A stretch of 64,000 nt of DNA from Miscanthus floridulus (GCF_019320115.1 NC_089593.1:8694126-8758125), one strand, 5' to 3'. Positions 21,201 to 32,272 are shown, counted from the first letter of the stretch. Notes: a model not told the origin generated them from the sequence alone. A program made the numbers and translations.

Positions 21201-23965
21201 TAGCAAGATCTATCAGCTTCTGTGCATCATCAGCTGACCCAGCAATAGGGAATCGTGTCAACTCAGTCCTGAACTTGTCCAAAGCTTGGAAGGCCAAATG
21301 CAAAAGAGGTGGGCGGTCGAACTTGGAGAAATCACTCATGAGAAATTCTCCTGGCTCCTTGATTGCCTCCTTCAAGGATTTGAATTTAAGAACCTTTGGT
21401 GGCTTCACCTGTGTGACAATACCGCCTCTAATGTAAGTGCCATATGAGGTGGTGTCTTCTTCTAGAGTAAAAGAATAAGGCCTTGCATTCTTAATCTTTC
21501 TTGGTTTTCCATCATTGAGTTCTGTCATTCCATGCACTTCGGAGAAAACAACTAGATCACCATCCTGGAACTCCAAACGCTCATCATCCACACAAGAAAC
21601 AAGTGCTGGGTTGTCATTGCTGATTGATGCCACAATTCCTGTATGTGGTTCCTCACCATCGACATCCAAAACAGTAAACTCAGGACCAAAATCACAGAAA
21701 ACACTGCCAAAAAGGCCACGAACTTCCGACTTAATGAAAGCAATTGGTGGCTGGTGGCTATGACAGTAATCGTCAAACTCAACTGCTTTTTCAATGCTGA
21801 TATCAGTAAAGACCACAGCCTGTAAGTTGACCAGGAAGTTATCAGTTCGAGAATATGCAGCAACCAAATTTTTAAACAGTCTAAATCAAGAAGCATATAT
21901 TAAAATATTTCATAAAATGCAATACATTAAATCAACTAAGCCCATTTCACAAGCAAAATATTTTCAAGTGAAGTCTTTGGGAGAGCTCCAGCTCCAGAAT
22001 TTTCATATAACATCAACCTAACCCAAATTAGGAAGCAGATGACTCACCCAAATGCCCCCAATCAACGCCCCCCCCCCCCCCCCCCCCCCCCAGCTCAACC
22101 TCCACAAAAAAATGGAGAAAGAGACCCAGAACCAATGGAGCTCACCCAAACATAACATAAGTGTATCATGCAAAAATAATTTACACCACTTGGGCCAGGA
22201 ACATGGCTTGGAACTTCAATAAACCTAGACAAACAGATAAAACCATTTGCGCACAATGCTAGCATTGCAGATTATATGCAATAAGAAAATGCATTGAACT
22301 GATATGTGTGTCAGCAGAACAGATGCTGAATTGCTGATAAACCATTTAGTGGCTTTTCTACTAAGCAGTTGAAACATTAACAGAAACTTTTAAGTGCTCC
22401 CTCTGCCCATTTTTTTATAGGCGTGTTTCACACGGCACTGTTTGTTTTCTAGGCCCTATATTTAAACATAAACTTCTCTTTCAATATATTGTTAATTGGA
22501 ATTTGTATTGACTTTTTTTGTCACTTTACTGATAATTTTTAACCTGTTTGTTGGTCAATTTGCAGAGTCTAAAAACATTTTTTACAATAAAACACCTAAG
22601 CAAACCACAGATCATTTCATGCTCATGTACCTGAAAGTTAGAAAGCTGCTCCTTGGACAAATCACCAGTTATGGTAGAGATGATGACAGCATTGTTAAGC
22701 TCCTGTAGCTTTGGAACACATGCTTGAGCACGGTTTTGCCCAACATCCTTCTCTGAGAGGAAGAAGTTGCTTGACAAGTCCCATAGCTCGACTTTGCCAT
22801 CATCATGCAAGGTTACAGACTTGACACCCGCAAGGACAAGGTTTTTTGCTGCAGAAATTAAATGGCCATAAGGAAATCATGTATACAAGTAGAAAGAGCA
22901 AAAGATATAATCTGAATTCTCGTAAACAATTTAAAATTCACAAGTTAAACAGGATATACTGACTGCTAAACATCGATGCAATAAAAAGAACTAACACGCC
23001 AGGGGAAAAATGCTTTTGTCTTTAGATCTGAAGCTCACATGTTGCACCGGTGACTAAAAGCATTACACCATAAATCCAATTCTAGAAAGCAACAAGGCTA
23101 GCTACCATTTGCCGATAAAACATGTTCAATCCTTTGGCCAAGTGACACAGGAGACCTAACTGACCAGCAACCTGGTGCAGCTTCAGGGCAGCAATTGGTA
23201 CTGAGGACCAAAACAGGGTGAGCTTAATGCACATGCGTGGTGCAGAAAGCTTTGACATCATAAGGTGTGTACATACTAACATTCTGAAACTTGCTTAGGG
23301 GCAACGCTGTGTACAACTTGATGGTTTGAATATTTAATGCATCCATAAGACTGCTTGTAGAAGAATCGGAAGAGTTTAGGATAAGCTTTCTGTTGTACAA
23401 GTAGAAATGTTATTGAAGTGTTTATACAAACATGGAAACAAATCAATGAGAAGTATGTCCTACTCCTATCTGGTGACAATGAGCGAAGGGAGGTGTGGTG
23501 AGAATTGACTAATTGAGGCAGAAACTACATATGAAATCCTACAGCACAGCATCCGGTGGCAGCATCTTACTATTACACAAGGAAAGGAAAGCATCAATTT
23601 ATTGCGACATCAGATCGGCCAAGGAAATAAAAGCTCACAATTAAGGTCAACCAATTGGGCTTTATCTCACAACGTATTACTGTCCTTACATAAGCTCGAA
23701 ATTTGTGATGAGCAGACATACCGATCTCAGCGCCTAGTCCCTGGAGTCCAGAGACGAGGACGTTGGAGCCAAAGAGACGCTTCATGGTCTCGCGCCCGTA
23801 GACGGCGAGCTGGCGGCTGTGGAGGTCCTCGTCGATCTCGGGCGCCCTGCCAGCCATCTCCGCAACCTCCTTGTTCTTGTCCTGGGCTGGGGCGGCGGCG
23901 CGGGGGGCCTTGTTGTGCAAGTCCTGGACCTCGCCGGCGTCGACCCCCCGCTTCCGGGGAAGCAT
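18248..23965 (-). CDS. UBA1: Ubiquitin-activating enzyme E1
   Basis: E1 activates ubiquitin with ATP, forms a thioester on its own cysteine and passes ubiquitin to E2 enzymes. Six exons join in phase: 23722-23965, 22631-22848, 21025-21819, 19612-20480, 19006-19438 and 18248-18844. They give 1051 residues, as I recall for wheat UBA1. Order of parts: inactive adenylation half with [19 protein letters not shown] near residue 45; active adenylation half with the nucleotide loop [12 protein letters not shown] near 470; catalytic cysteine in [12 protein letters not shown] near 627; E2-binding ubiquitin-fold domain ending [11 protein letters not shown]. No stop or frameshift is seen. I chose the ATG at 23965 (MLPRKR) because cereal orthologues start there. 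An in-frame ATG at 24118 would add 51 residues with a hydrophobic segment. Introns carry a SINE and a 24-bp C run. Confidence 0.97.
20645..20812 (+). mobile_element. tRNA-derived SINE in an E1 intron
   Basis: The 168-bp element begins GGGCGGGCCTGGTGCAAGC and ends in a run of T. It has an A box (TGGTGCAAGCGG) and a perfect B box (GGTTCGAGTC). Identical 20-bp target duplications flank it at 20625-20644 and 20813-20832, which makes this a clean retroposition. It lies in intron 3 of the E1 gene, antisense to it. A relative sits at 9757-9926 in the opposite orientation. Confidence 0.92.
22068..22091. repeat. Poly(C) tract of 24
   Basis: An uninterrupted C run lies in intron 2 of the E1 gene. The length is probably polymorphic or imprecisely sequenced. 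Confidence 0.9.
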
Positions 23966-24118
23966 ATAGAGTAGGAGGCCGCCGAGGAGCGCGAGCACGG
24001 CGGCCGCCGCGAGGAGGTAGGAGGCGGAGGGCGGCGGCGGCAGGGGCAGGCGCGTCAGATCCAGGTCGTGCGGAGGCCGGGGGAAGTGGCGGAGCCTGCG
24101 CGGATCGGGACAGGCCAA
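23966..24118 (-). other. In-frame upstream extension of the E1 frame
   Basis: From an ATG at 24118 the E1 frame stays open for 51 codons before the usual start. It encodes a proline-rich part and then a hydrophobic segment ([19 protein letters not shown]) just ahead of MLPRKR. If used it would anchor the enzyme in a membrane. It may equally be GC-rich 5' untranslated sequence. Confidence 0.45.
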
Positions 24119-24260
24119 GGTGAGGCGGGGAGCGCGCGAGGGAGAGGTGGCAGGGCGGATTCGGAGGGGAGAGATCTCACCTTGGAGGAGCTGGATTCGA
24201 TGGCCGGCGAGCAGACCTCCGCTCTGCTTCAGCTCTTGTCTGGCCTAGGGTTTTGGGGAC

Positions 24261-24285
24261 GGGGGGGGGGGGGGGGGGGGGGGGG
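24261..24285. repeat. Poly(G) tract of 25
   Basis: A G run (C run on the gene strand) lies about 150 bp upstream of the outer E1 ATG, in the likely promoter or 5' untranslated region. Confidence 0.9.
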
Positions 24286-24611
24286 AAGGTGGCTGCAAAG
24301 TGGGCCAGCTGAGTAGAGGCGTAAAGAAAACCAAACTACGAGTACAGTATGTGCAATGGATGGATTAGCCGATTAGGCAAATTTTCTACTAGTGTTGCGT
24401 AAACGACGGCCTACTTGGAGTACTACAGGTATAAGGGGGTTGAATTCTATTTACTTCTCAAAAGTTTTTGTCCGCGTTGGAGATAAAAGCTTGCATTTTG
24501 TTTTGGTACAAATCTATTTTACCTTCCTCGACTATCGTCGTAATCTGATTTTTCTTATGGAACTTTGAAACCAACATCTTACTCCCAAGGCTCACAAACA
24601 CATTCAAATTA

Positions 24612-24961
24612 GGGTAAAGTTCACTTTAGGACCTCCAACTATTACAGAAGTATGGATTTCAACCTCCAACTTCAAAACCGGATAACATTGGCCCTCCAAC
24701 TCTAAAAAAAGTTCACTTTAGGACCCTGGCCGGTTTCCCTCGCGGTTTTACATGGCACTGTAGCAGTGCTGACGTCAGCGATGACGTCATCACTTCTTTT
24801 TAATTTGCAAAATTGATATCTTTTTATTCGGAGCTTCAAATATAGCAAATAATATATCAATTTTGATCGTCTCGACGAGCTCTTTGCAATGGTGTACTCC
24901 GTTTTGTTGTTTGAGATAATTTTATTTCATGAAAAAAATAAATATTTCTACAAAACAAGTT
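24612..24961. repeat. Left terminal inverted repeat of the Pack-MULE
   Basis: It pairs with 25856-26190 with scattered mismatches. It holds the palindromic stretch GCTGACGTCAGC with a central TGACGTCA, a motif like a bZIP site, in both arms. Confidence 0.85.
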
Positions 24962-25186
24962 AGAATAACAGAACTCGTGGAATTTGTTAGATAAATAATA
25001 TTTTTATTATTATGTAACACGAAATGTTGTCTTTTTAGGTTCATTTGACCATAGAATATATAAGTTTGACCATTTTTGAAATGCAATAATTCAAAACTTG
25101 TTTTGTAGAAATATTTCTGCTTCGTGTCCGCCCGGTCCGCAAATATTTCTGCAATAATTCAAAATATTTCTGCAATAATTCAACAA

Positions 25187-25379
25187 GGGCGCCGTGTCCG
25201 TCCGGTTCTGGCTGCACGACACGAGCTTCTGCTTCGTGTGCTACCACCTCGCGTCAGGCGGGCGCGAGGGCGACGAGGCGCACCGCAACGCCGACGCCAC
25301 GGAGATCCTCGCCCGGACGACCTTCCCGCGGGGGCACGCGCTCAACTTACCGATGCCGCACAAGATTCTAGACCACAAG
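25187..25379 (+). pseudogene. Captured exon of inositol polyphosphate 5-phosphatase
   Basis: The plus-strand frame reads [20 protein letters not shown], then a [12 protein letters not shown] block and ends ILDHK. This is the plant type I 5-phosphatase core, where the family has SFCFVC.HL, EGDE..RN.D and ILDHD just before the WLGDLNYR motif. The fragment ends at an apparent intact splice donor (CACAA|GTAAGC at 25379-25380) followed by intron-like sequence. This shows capture of genomic DNA, not of cDNA. It covers only about 64 residues and lacks both catalytic motifs downstream, so it cannot be a phosphatase by itself. Confidence 0.85.
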
Positions 25380-25855
25380 TAAGCCACTCACTATTGCTGC
25401 TACCTGCTCCCTCAATTCAATCTAGCTATCCACTGCCACTTCATGCGGTCATACTCATGCCATGCCAGCCAGGTCGGCCGAATGGTCGTCCAGTTCCTGT
25501 GTGCTGCAATAGTAGCCGTAGGAAAGAAAAAAGGACAGGTGTACACGAATCATATACTGTATCGGATTTGGGTACAAGATAAATATAATACTACTACTAC
25601 CACTAGCTACTTAATTTCACCACAAAAACAGAAAAAAACTACACTAGGAGCAGTAAACATATCGTTTGATCGTGTCATATGTTGACAGTTAGTTAACCGC
25701 AGCTAGGGAAGGTTAATTCAAAAATATCTAAGTGATCGTGGCAGGTCTGATTGACCGTCCAACTCCCTGTTTTATATACTGACTACGTTGGTGTTGTACA
25801 TATACAAATATACAAAGTATATAAAATACTTGCATATGTCAGCTTAATTGTATAA

Positions 25856-26190
25856 CTTGTTTTGTAGAAATATTTATTTTTTCATGAAATAAAATTATCT
25901 CAAACAACAAAACGGAGTACACCATTGCAAAGAGCTAGTCGAGACGATCAAAATTGATATATTATTTGCTATATTTGGAGCTCCGAATAAAAAGATATCA
26001 ATTTTGCAAATTAAAAAGGAGTGCTGACGTCAGCACTGCTACAGTGCCATGCAAAACCGCCTGGGAAACCGGCCAGGGTCCTAAAGTGAACTTTTTCGAG
26101 AGTTGGAGGGCCAATGTTATCCGGTTTTGAAGTTGGAGGTTGAAATCCATACTTCTACGATAGTTGGAGGTCCTAAAGTGAACTTTACCC
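25856..26190. repeat. Right terminal inverted repeat of the Pack-MULE
   Basis: It is the inverted partner of 24612-24961. Confidence 0.85.
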
Positions 26191-26199
26191 TTTAAATTA

Positions 26200-27440
26200 A
26201 CTCCTGGTTTCTTTTGAAGAGGTTTTGGAGGTGATTTGTCTTGGTTAAAAAAAACTAGTAATGAATACTTAATATATGGATATTAAACCACACATAACCT
26301 CTCCGCATCGACGGTAGCCAGTAGTTGTACTCTTCCCTGCAATCTTCTATTGCAATTGTTTCATCGGCAAGAGTAATAATGCAGTTGATGGGTTGACAAG
26401 AACCAACCGCGGCTTCACCGATGTCCAAACTTCCATTGTCAGCTTTGCATTGACTTTTGTCATCGTCTCCCATGCATGCATCCTCAAGTTTTGGATCCGG
26501 CAGCTTGGTAATCTCCTTGTTAACTTGTTGTAGTCACAATTCCATGTTATGTATGTGCTCTGTTATTGGTGTTGAAGCTACTAATTACACTTAAGAAATC
26601 ACAATTCTTCGTGCTACTCTACGGAAAAATTGTATGTGTAAATTGCAATAGCCACTAGGCATCATGAATCATTGAGCATGGAGCATGGATTGTGATTGAT
26701 GCCCTACTAGGTAGTACTTCCATTTGTAATGCCCTTTCTATTACCCTCTAGTAACTATGGCATCGATGAAGCGTTTTTTTTTCTTGGTTGTCTTACATTG
26801 CACTAGTGGAACCGTGATTTCTTTTGGTCGATAACTTATTAAGATAGTTGTACACTTTGTGTCATTGTCATCCTATATTGCTTGTATAGAGCTTCTATCC
26901 CTAGAGGTGTTGAATTGAATTCAGTCACCGAATTAAAAAAATGTAGGATCGTGCCATGTATTGCCATGTATGTTTGCCTATTCAGACCATGACAATGACA
27001 GGATACACACCAAGATCTATTTATATAAAATTGAGTTGATCATTTTCGGTGTTTTCGTGTTTGTAACATTTGCAGAGGAGGGGGGAGAGGCCTGCTCGAG
27101 TGCTCATCCTCGCCGGCGTGATGGAGGAGGAGATTGAGGCTATGACCTACCCTCGAAAGTGGAGGAGGAGAGGAAGGTGACAGGGGGCAAGCTCGGTGGG
27201 GGTGGCGGAGAGTAGGCGTGTGGTAAAGATAGCGCCGGTGTGGGCAAGGAAGAGGATGATAGTGCCGAGGCCACGTTAATGATGTTGGCCAAAAAGAGAG
27301 AACTTACATCCTCTCCCACCCATCCTGCCTACCAACCGTAAAATAAGAATGTCTCTATCTCATGAAACAAATAGGATATGAGATCATCCTCCCCTAAAAA
27401 ATTGGGATGGACTCAGTCCCTGCCTCTTATCCCTGCAACC
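26200..27440. other. Intergenic DNA, nothing firm
   Basis: A GC-rich, purine-rich patch at 27070-27290 might be an exon relic but fits no family. The rest is AT-rich. A 72-codon minus frame at 26255-26473 has no recognised similarity. Confidence 0.35.
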
Positions 27441-27443
27441 TAA

Positions 27444-27712
27444 GGCATCCTCCAATGGCTAGCTACGTTGTCATCCAAAATAAGCATCCTCCAATGGCTA
27501 GCTACGTTATCATCCAAAATAATGTTTTATTCGATGAATGAACAATGCAATTGGTGTGCTAGCGACCTAGCGCGAAGCAAAGTGCCGACCTCGCATGTTT
27601 CTGAACGCTCCTCTCTCTCTCTCACCGCACATTTCTTGAAGCACTTGCCTACTCTCCCTCTCTCTCTCTCAACACATCTGTTGGCGATGTCGCCACCCTA
27701 TTGGAGCAAGCC
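27444..27712. mobile_element. PIF/Harbinger-like MITE with internal duplication
   Basis: The ends GGCATCCTCCAATGG and, inverted, GGCTTGCTCCAATAG match at 12 of 15 positions. TAA flanks both sides (27441-27443 and 27713-27715), the usual 3-bp Harbinger target. The left end is tandemly doubled, with two 39-bp copies at 27445-27522. CT-rich microsatellites lie inside. Confidence 0.6.
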
Positions 27713-28079
27713 TAATAATGTTATCATGTGCCTGCCAAGTCCGACAAAAGGTTATGCTAGTCCTGTCAAAACCTATCTTGCCCTTTATGCATTGAGTTAT
27801 CATAAATAAATTTATTCTTAGTAGCTTTGAATTTTTTTATATATTTGATCAAACTTAAAACCCATTGTTTCCTCACAAAACGAGAATAACTTTCTTTTTA
27901 GGACAGAGGGAGTACATTTAGGTTCCTTGCAGCCAAGCCAGAGACATATTCAAAAATGCTTTGGTACCCCTGATGACAGAATAAGGAACCATTTTAGGAG
28001 GCATCTACACAAGACCCACGCATACGTTGTCTAGGTCTGAATCTAAGGCCTCTTACTCCATGCAAAGCTAGCCTTCTTA

Positions 28080-28202
28080 GGGTCCGTTTGGAATGTAGGA
28101 ATCTCAGAGAAATTGCATAGAAATTTTACAACATTCAATTCAATTTTATAGAAAAAAGTAGGAATAAGAAAAAAAAATCCCACATTCTAAACAAAGGCTC
28201 TA
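28080..28202. mobile_element. hAT-like MITE
   Basis: The left end GGGTCCGTTTGGAATGTAGGA resembles the inverted right end AGAGCCTTTGTTTAGAATGTGGG. The centre is AT-rich. It resembles the element at 12741-12863. Confidence 0.5.
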
Positions 28203-28318
28203 GTTCTTACCATCACATATACAGATTACCAGGACCCATCAACAAGATCAACTCAGATGGATTTCCTCTAATTCAAGCAGATCCACAACGATGGAGCCTA
28301 CAAGTATCTAGAGACTTA

Positions 28319-28609
28319 GGCTATCTCCAACAGAAAACCTATTGCGGAACTTAAATCTAAAATGAGTCTCCAACATAATACCTATAGCCTCCAACAGAGT
28401 ACCTATATGGAAGACCCATTTTAGATGTCAGGAGAGGCATACTCAAATCTGAGTATCTTCTCTTATAGAGACCTATTTTTAAAAATGGTTGTCTTTTGGG
28501 TCTTGTTGTTGGAGAAGACAAAAAAATAAGTATTGAACCCTTTGTCTGTAGCGCTACTCAAAGAATGAATGTATTTTATATTTTAGGTCGTAGTTGTTAG
28601 AGATTGTCC
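28319..28609. mobile_element. Tourist-like MITE
   Basis: The left end GGCTATCTCCAACAG and the inverted right end GGACAATCTCTAACAAC form an imperfect inverted repeat, a pattern common among grass Harbinger MITEs. The inside repeats related CTCCAACA motifs. Confidence 0.55.
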
Positions 28610-28967
28610 TATGAGCACTGAGCTTTACCTCCAAGGATTAAACCTTTCTCCAAAGGGCAGCTCGCTTGTGCACACACATACAAAACGGCTGCAACGATAG
28701 CGAGCTTTCTTTTACTTCACTAAAGTAATATCACAAACAGGCAGCCCCTCGGTTTATTTTTTTGAGATGTCACGTCAGAAGCCTTAAAACATACAGTAAA
28801 ACGTACGGATGCAGTTATTAAGCAATCTCACATAGAAAAGACCCGGCTAGCAGAAAACTAATGACCGTACAAAAACAGAAAGGATGGCACAATTTAGCCG
28901 ACTGAAGACAGGGCACACCATATGTGAAGTAGAAACTACCAAGTATCTCGATTGAAACTAGGGCTAA

Positions 28968-29271
28968 AGTTTACGATGTGTCACATAGAGGTGTCGTATG
29001 AGGTGTTCGGATACTAATAAAAAATAAATTACAGAATCCGTCAGTAATCTACGAGACAAATTTATTAAGCCTAATTAATCCGTCATTAGCATATGTTTAC
29101 TGCAACACTACATTATCAAATCATAGACTAATTAGGTTTAAAAAATTTATCTCGCAAAAGAGTCTCAATCTATACATTTGATTTTATAAATAATCTATAT
29201 TTAATACTCTATATAAATATATAGAACATCTGGTAGAACCGCGACTAACGCAAGTGAAACCAAACACCCCG
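28968..29271. mobile_element. Grass MITE (CCTAATTAATCC family)
   Basis: It holds the phrases CTAATTAATCCGTCATTAGCA and ACTGCAACACTACATTATCA, typical of an abundant grass hAT-like MITE family. It ends near CCAAACACCCCG. A relative is at 32037-32272. The boundaries are approximate. Confidence 0.6.
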
Positions 29272-30037
29272 TACGAGATACGACGGTTACGCAAATCCTT
29301 TACACGCTGTTGCGGTTGCGGCACATATATCACACACACACACACACGCCAGGCCACACAGCTGGGCCACTCCTTTGGGCTTCCATCCGGTTTCCCAAAG
29401 CCCATTACGATCTCAGCCCAATCATTATTCACTAACTTCTCCAGCCTCCGCAGCTTCCAGGCTTGCTTCCTGGCTCTTCTTCCCAAGGCTCTTCAAGTCG
29501 TGACACAGACCAACACATTTTATAGGGGTTAAAAAGAAACATGAATTCACAGACACCAAACATCAGGGCAACCTAAACACAACTAATTGGATGCTTTGCT
29601 TCAAGTGGGCCTTGGAAAGAGCTAGTAGTTGCCTGGATAGTAAATAGCCATCAGTTCTGACGAATTACCTTCAGATTTACAAATAAGAAGAAACAATCCT
29701 CAACTCTTTACTCAGTAAGTACTAACAACGATCATCTCCTCGGTGCTTGCAAAGTCACAGGAAGGTGTCACCATGTGTAAGCCAATGAGACCAACACAAG
29801 AGAGTAGCATATAGATCCGAGTACACATTCATCACCATGTTTTATTTGAACAATCAAAACCCCAAAGGGTAACGTCTCTAACAATGACCACCCCAAACTG
29901 ACGGCAGCAATAATACCACATGTTCTACTGCGTTTCAGTGCATCATGTTCTTTGTAAGAGGGCAACACTGTTCTACAACTAAAACCCTAACCAACTGAAA
30001 AAACAAACCCCCTACAAATCCCACCTACACCCAGGGC
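29272..30037. other. Intergenic DNA downstream of ferritin
   Basis: A (CA)n microsatellite is at 29329-29347. A GC-richer minus-strand frame near 29340-29490 has no recognised similarity and no ATG. No gene is called. Confidence 0.35.
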
Positions 30038-30170
30038 TTGCTTAGTCCTTGAGCAGCTGTCTGCCCTTCAGTTGGTCCATGCAGCCAATTATTCCTCAAC
30101 CAGATCATTTCACACTTCTTTCCTTCCTTCAGTCCCCTTGCTTAGTCCTTGAGCAGCTGTCTGCCCTTCC
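30038..30170. repeat. Direct repeat in the ferritin 3' flank
   Basis: A 33-bp sequence starting CTTGCTTAGTCCTTGAGCAG and ending CTGCCCTTC occurs at about 30038-30070 and again at about 30138-30170, 100 bp apart. The second copy directly follows the ferritin stop codon on the minus strand. Confidence 0.8.
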
Positions 30171-30171
30171 T

Positions 30172-31260
30172 TTAGGCCTCTTCCTCAAGCAGCATCTGAT
30201 CAAAGTGCCACACCCCTGCACGCAACAATATCTCAACAATATCAACTAGGGGTAACTTTAGGCACGAGACATTGCAGATGAAAACCAAGTTCAACAACAG
30301 ACTAACCGTGCCCCTTGCCCACTCTCCTCAGCTGGGCGACATACTTGGAGATCTTATTTATGGCTTCCACCTTTCAAAAGAAAATACAATTTTTTCGTTC
30401 AGCTAAGAATTGCACCTTAAGTAGAGCAAAAACTATACAGAACAAAACTTCATTCTGCATAATTTTGTTCCATAAAAGGGAACATATGCTTGGTTGCATT
30501 TACCTGCTCCTCGAGGAACTCACTCTCGATGAAGTCTGTCAGATGAGGATCATTGCACCTTGTTGCCACCTGTTAATTACAGGTGAAAACTCATTAGAAA
30601 TTATACGTGGCACAAGTGTACAAACAACATGTAGTGACTCAAGTTAATCAAATTATATTTGCCCATAAATGTTTTAAGCATGTCTTACACAAAGCACACA
30701 ATATTTCATAAGCATGTGAGTGAAAGCAACTTACATCATGCAGGCTGTGCAGCTTCTCATTAACCAGCTTTTCTAGAGCCAGAGCCAGCTCCATAGCTGA
30801 AATCAATCAAAAAAGGAACAGATCAAAACATAGCTATCAGATTAGTTTTCCAAATATGTCAAACATGAACAAAACTAGAAAAGACCAACCTAGCTGATAA
30901 CCAACCAAACATTTACTAACAATAGCAAGCCTTCTATTTGTATATAAGCCGTGCTAAATTGTTATTCACTACCAGTCTTTCATTCTACCATCCATCCATA
31001 TACTGAAAACTGCAACTCATACAACTAGGTTCAATTGTAGAATAATAAAGTACGCTTTTTGACAACAGTTGGCTTTTCATACTTCCTCTGCTGTACCACA
31101 CATGCAGACTCCTCTAAGGCACTTGAGATTCAGGTCCCATCCTAATCCAGAGGTCAGAATCAGCAAACAAGAAAGAAATGCACGGCAACTCACCGTACAA
31201 AGCATCGCCTTTCTCAGGGTGGTCAAATTCAGCCTCACCCTGCCTCCACGTTTGTTCTGA
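30172..31260 (-). pseudogene. Ferritin, 3' exons (exon 4 partial to exon 8)
   Basis: Plant ferritin stores iron in plastids as a 24-subunit shell. Minus-strand exons with good splice sites are 31194-31259 (exon 4, partial), 30735-30796, 30504-30569, 30307-30370 and 30172-30215. They encode the last part of the four-helix bundle, including [36 protein letters not shown] and the C-terminal VWHFDQMLLEEEA. Exon 5 to 8 phases agree. Exon 4 keeps QNKRGGRVR but then lacks about 25 bases, which shifts the frame. Upstream it is joined to a DUF4283 gene fragment. The shell helices carried by earlier exons are absent here; exon 3 lies 8.6 kb away at 39884-39947. No functional ferritin can be made. Confidence 0.9.
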
Positions 31261-32036
31261 CGGCAACAGAAACACATGCAGTGCCGCGTCAGTACCGGAC
31301 CGCGCCGGCCACGAGGGGGAGCGACGTCGTCATGAACCTGCACTGCCTTGCCTGTAATGGTTAACCAGGTTACCTTGGGGATATCAGAGGGGTTGTTCGT
31401 CCACGCCCACATGCACAGGGCCCTGGTGTCGTCGCGGCGCAAGGACTGCGTCTCCAGATAGTCGATGTCGCAGGCTCTTGCCACCACCCGCTTGGCGATG
31501 CTCTCGTTCCAGGCATGTGCTGGAATCCCCTCCAGGCAGAGTCGAACGTGGTGGCGCATGTCGCAGTGGTCGCTGTAGGGGAGCACTCGCCATGGCCGGA
31601 TGCGGATGTTGATGCTGCCCAGAGGAAGTCGCTCAAGGTCGACAGCAGCGTCCCGGTGGTGGGGGTATTTGAAGATGGCGAGGAAGTCTTCGGGACGGTG
31701 GCGCGTGACCTTGACGTCTCCTGAGCGGACCCGGAGTGCCTTGGCGATCGTCTCAGGCTCCACATCAACCGCGTCGCTGCAGAGCCACAAGACCACGGCG
31801 CAGGAGGAGAGGCGCTCCAGCTCCTCGTCCATGTCCGACGTTGCCGCCGCCACAACGGAGGTCTCTGTCGGGCGCGCCAACGGGTCTCCCAGTGCCGGCA
31901 TCTCGCGGCACGGGAGGGGAGGGGAGGGGAGGGATGCTGGGTCAGGCAGTGGCTGCCGGGTCCCAGGCGGATGATTCTGGGTTGCAGAGGCCTGGCGAGC
32001 AGGGTGTGGAGCTCCGCCCCTGCACTCTCTTGCTTT

Positions 32037-32272
32037 GGGTTTAGTCGGTGAAATTTTTGGCGAAACGGTGTTGCAGTACTTTCGTTGTTATTTGGTAATT
32101 AATGTCCAATTATAATCTAATTAGACTTAAAAGATTCGTCTCGTGAATTTCGTCTAAACTGTGTAATTAGTTTTATTTTTTATTTATATTTAATGCTTCA
32201 TGTATGCGTCCAAAGATTCGATGTGACGAAGAATCTTGAAATTTTTTGCAAAATGAAGTGCAACTAAACAGG
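32037..32272. mobile_element. Grass MITE inside the DUF4283 fragment
   Basis: It has phrases such as TATTTGGTAATTAATGTCCA and AAAGATTCGTCTCGTGAATT, a very common grass hAT-like MITE. The ends GGTTTAGTCGG and, inverted, CCTGTTTAGTTGC are loosely alike. Removing it rejoins the zinc-knuckle and linker parts of the host gene. Confidence 0.7.

Larger units (their letters stand above)
24612..26190. mobile_element. Pack-MULE-type Mutator element carrying a gene fragment
   Basis: Inverted repeats of about 340 bp (24612-24961 and 25856-26190) both start GGGTAAAGTTCACTTTAGGA. Flanking 9-bp copies TTCAAATTA (24603-24611) and TTTAAATTA (26191-26199) differ at one base. Long inverted repeats with a 9-bp duplication are the signature of Mutator-like elements. 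There is no transposase. The 0.9-kb interior holds a GC-rich exon of a cellular phosphatase gene in an otherwise AT-rich element, so it is a Pack-MULE. Transposase must come from elsewhere. Confidence 0.88.

Noticed and set aside
23602..24316. Arg- and Gly-rich open frames on the plus strand
   Set aside because: They are the antisense of the GC-rich first E1 exon and leader.
29184..29490. Basic open frame on the minus strand (GRRARKQAWKLRRLEK) as an exon
   Set aside because: No ATG, no known similarity, and it runs into a MITE and a CA microsatellite.
31515..32044. Plus-strand open frames over the DUF4283 region
   Set aside because: They are antisense shadows; the minus frame carries the recognised domain.
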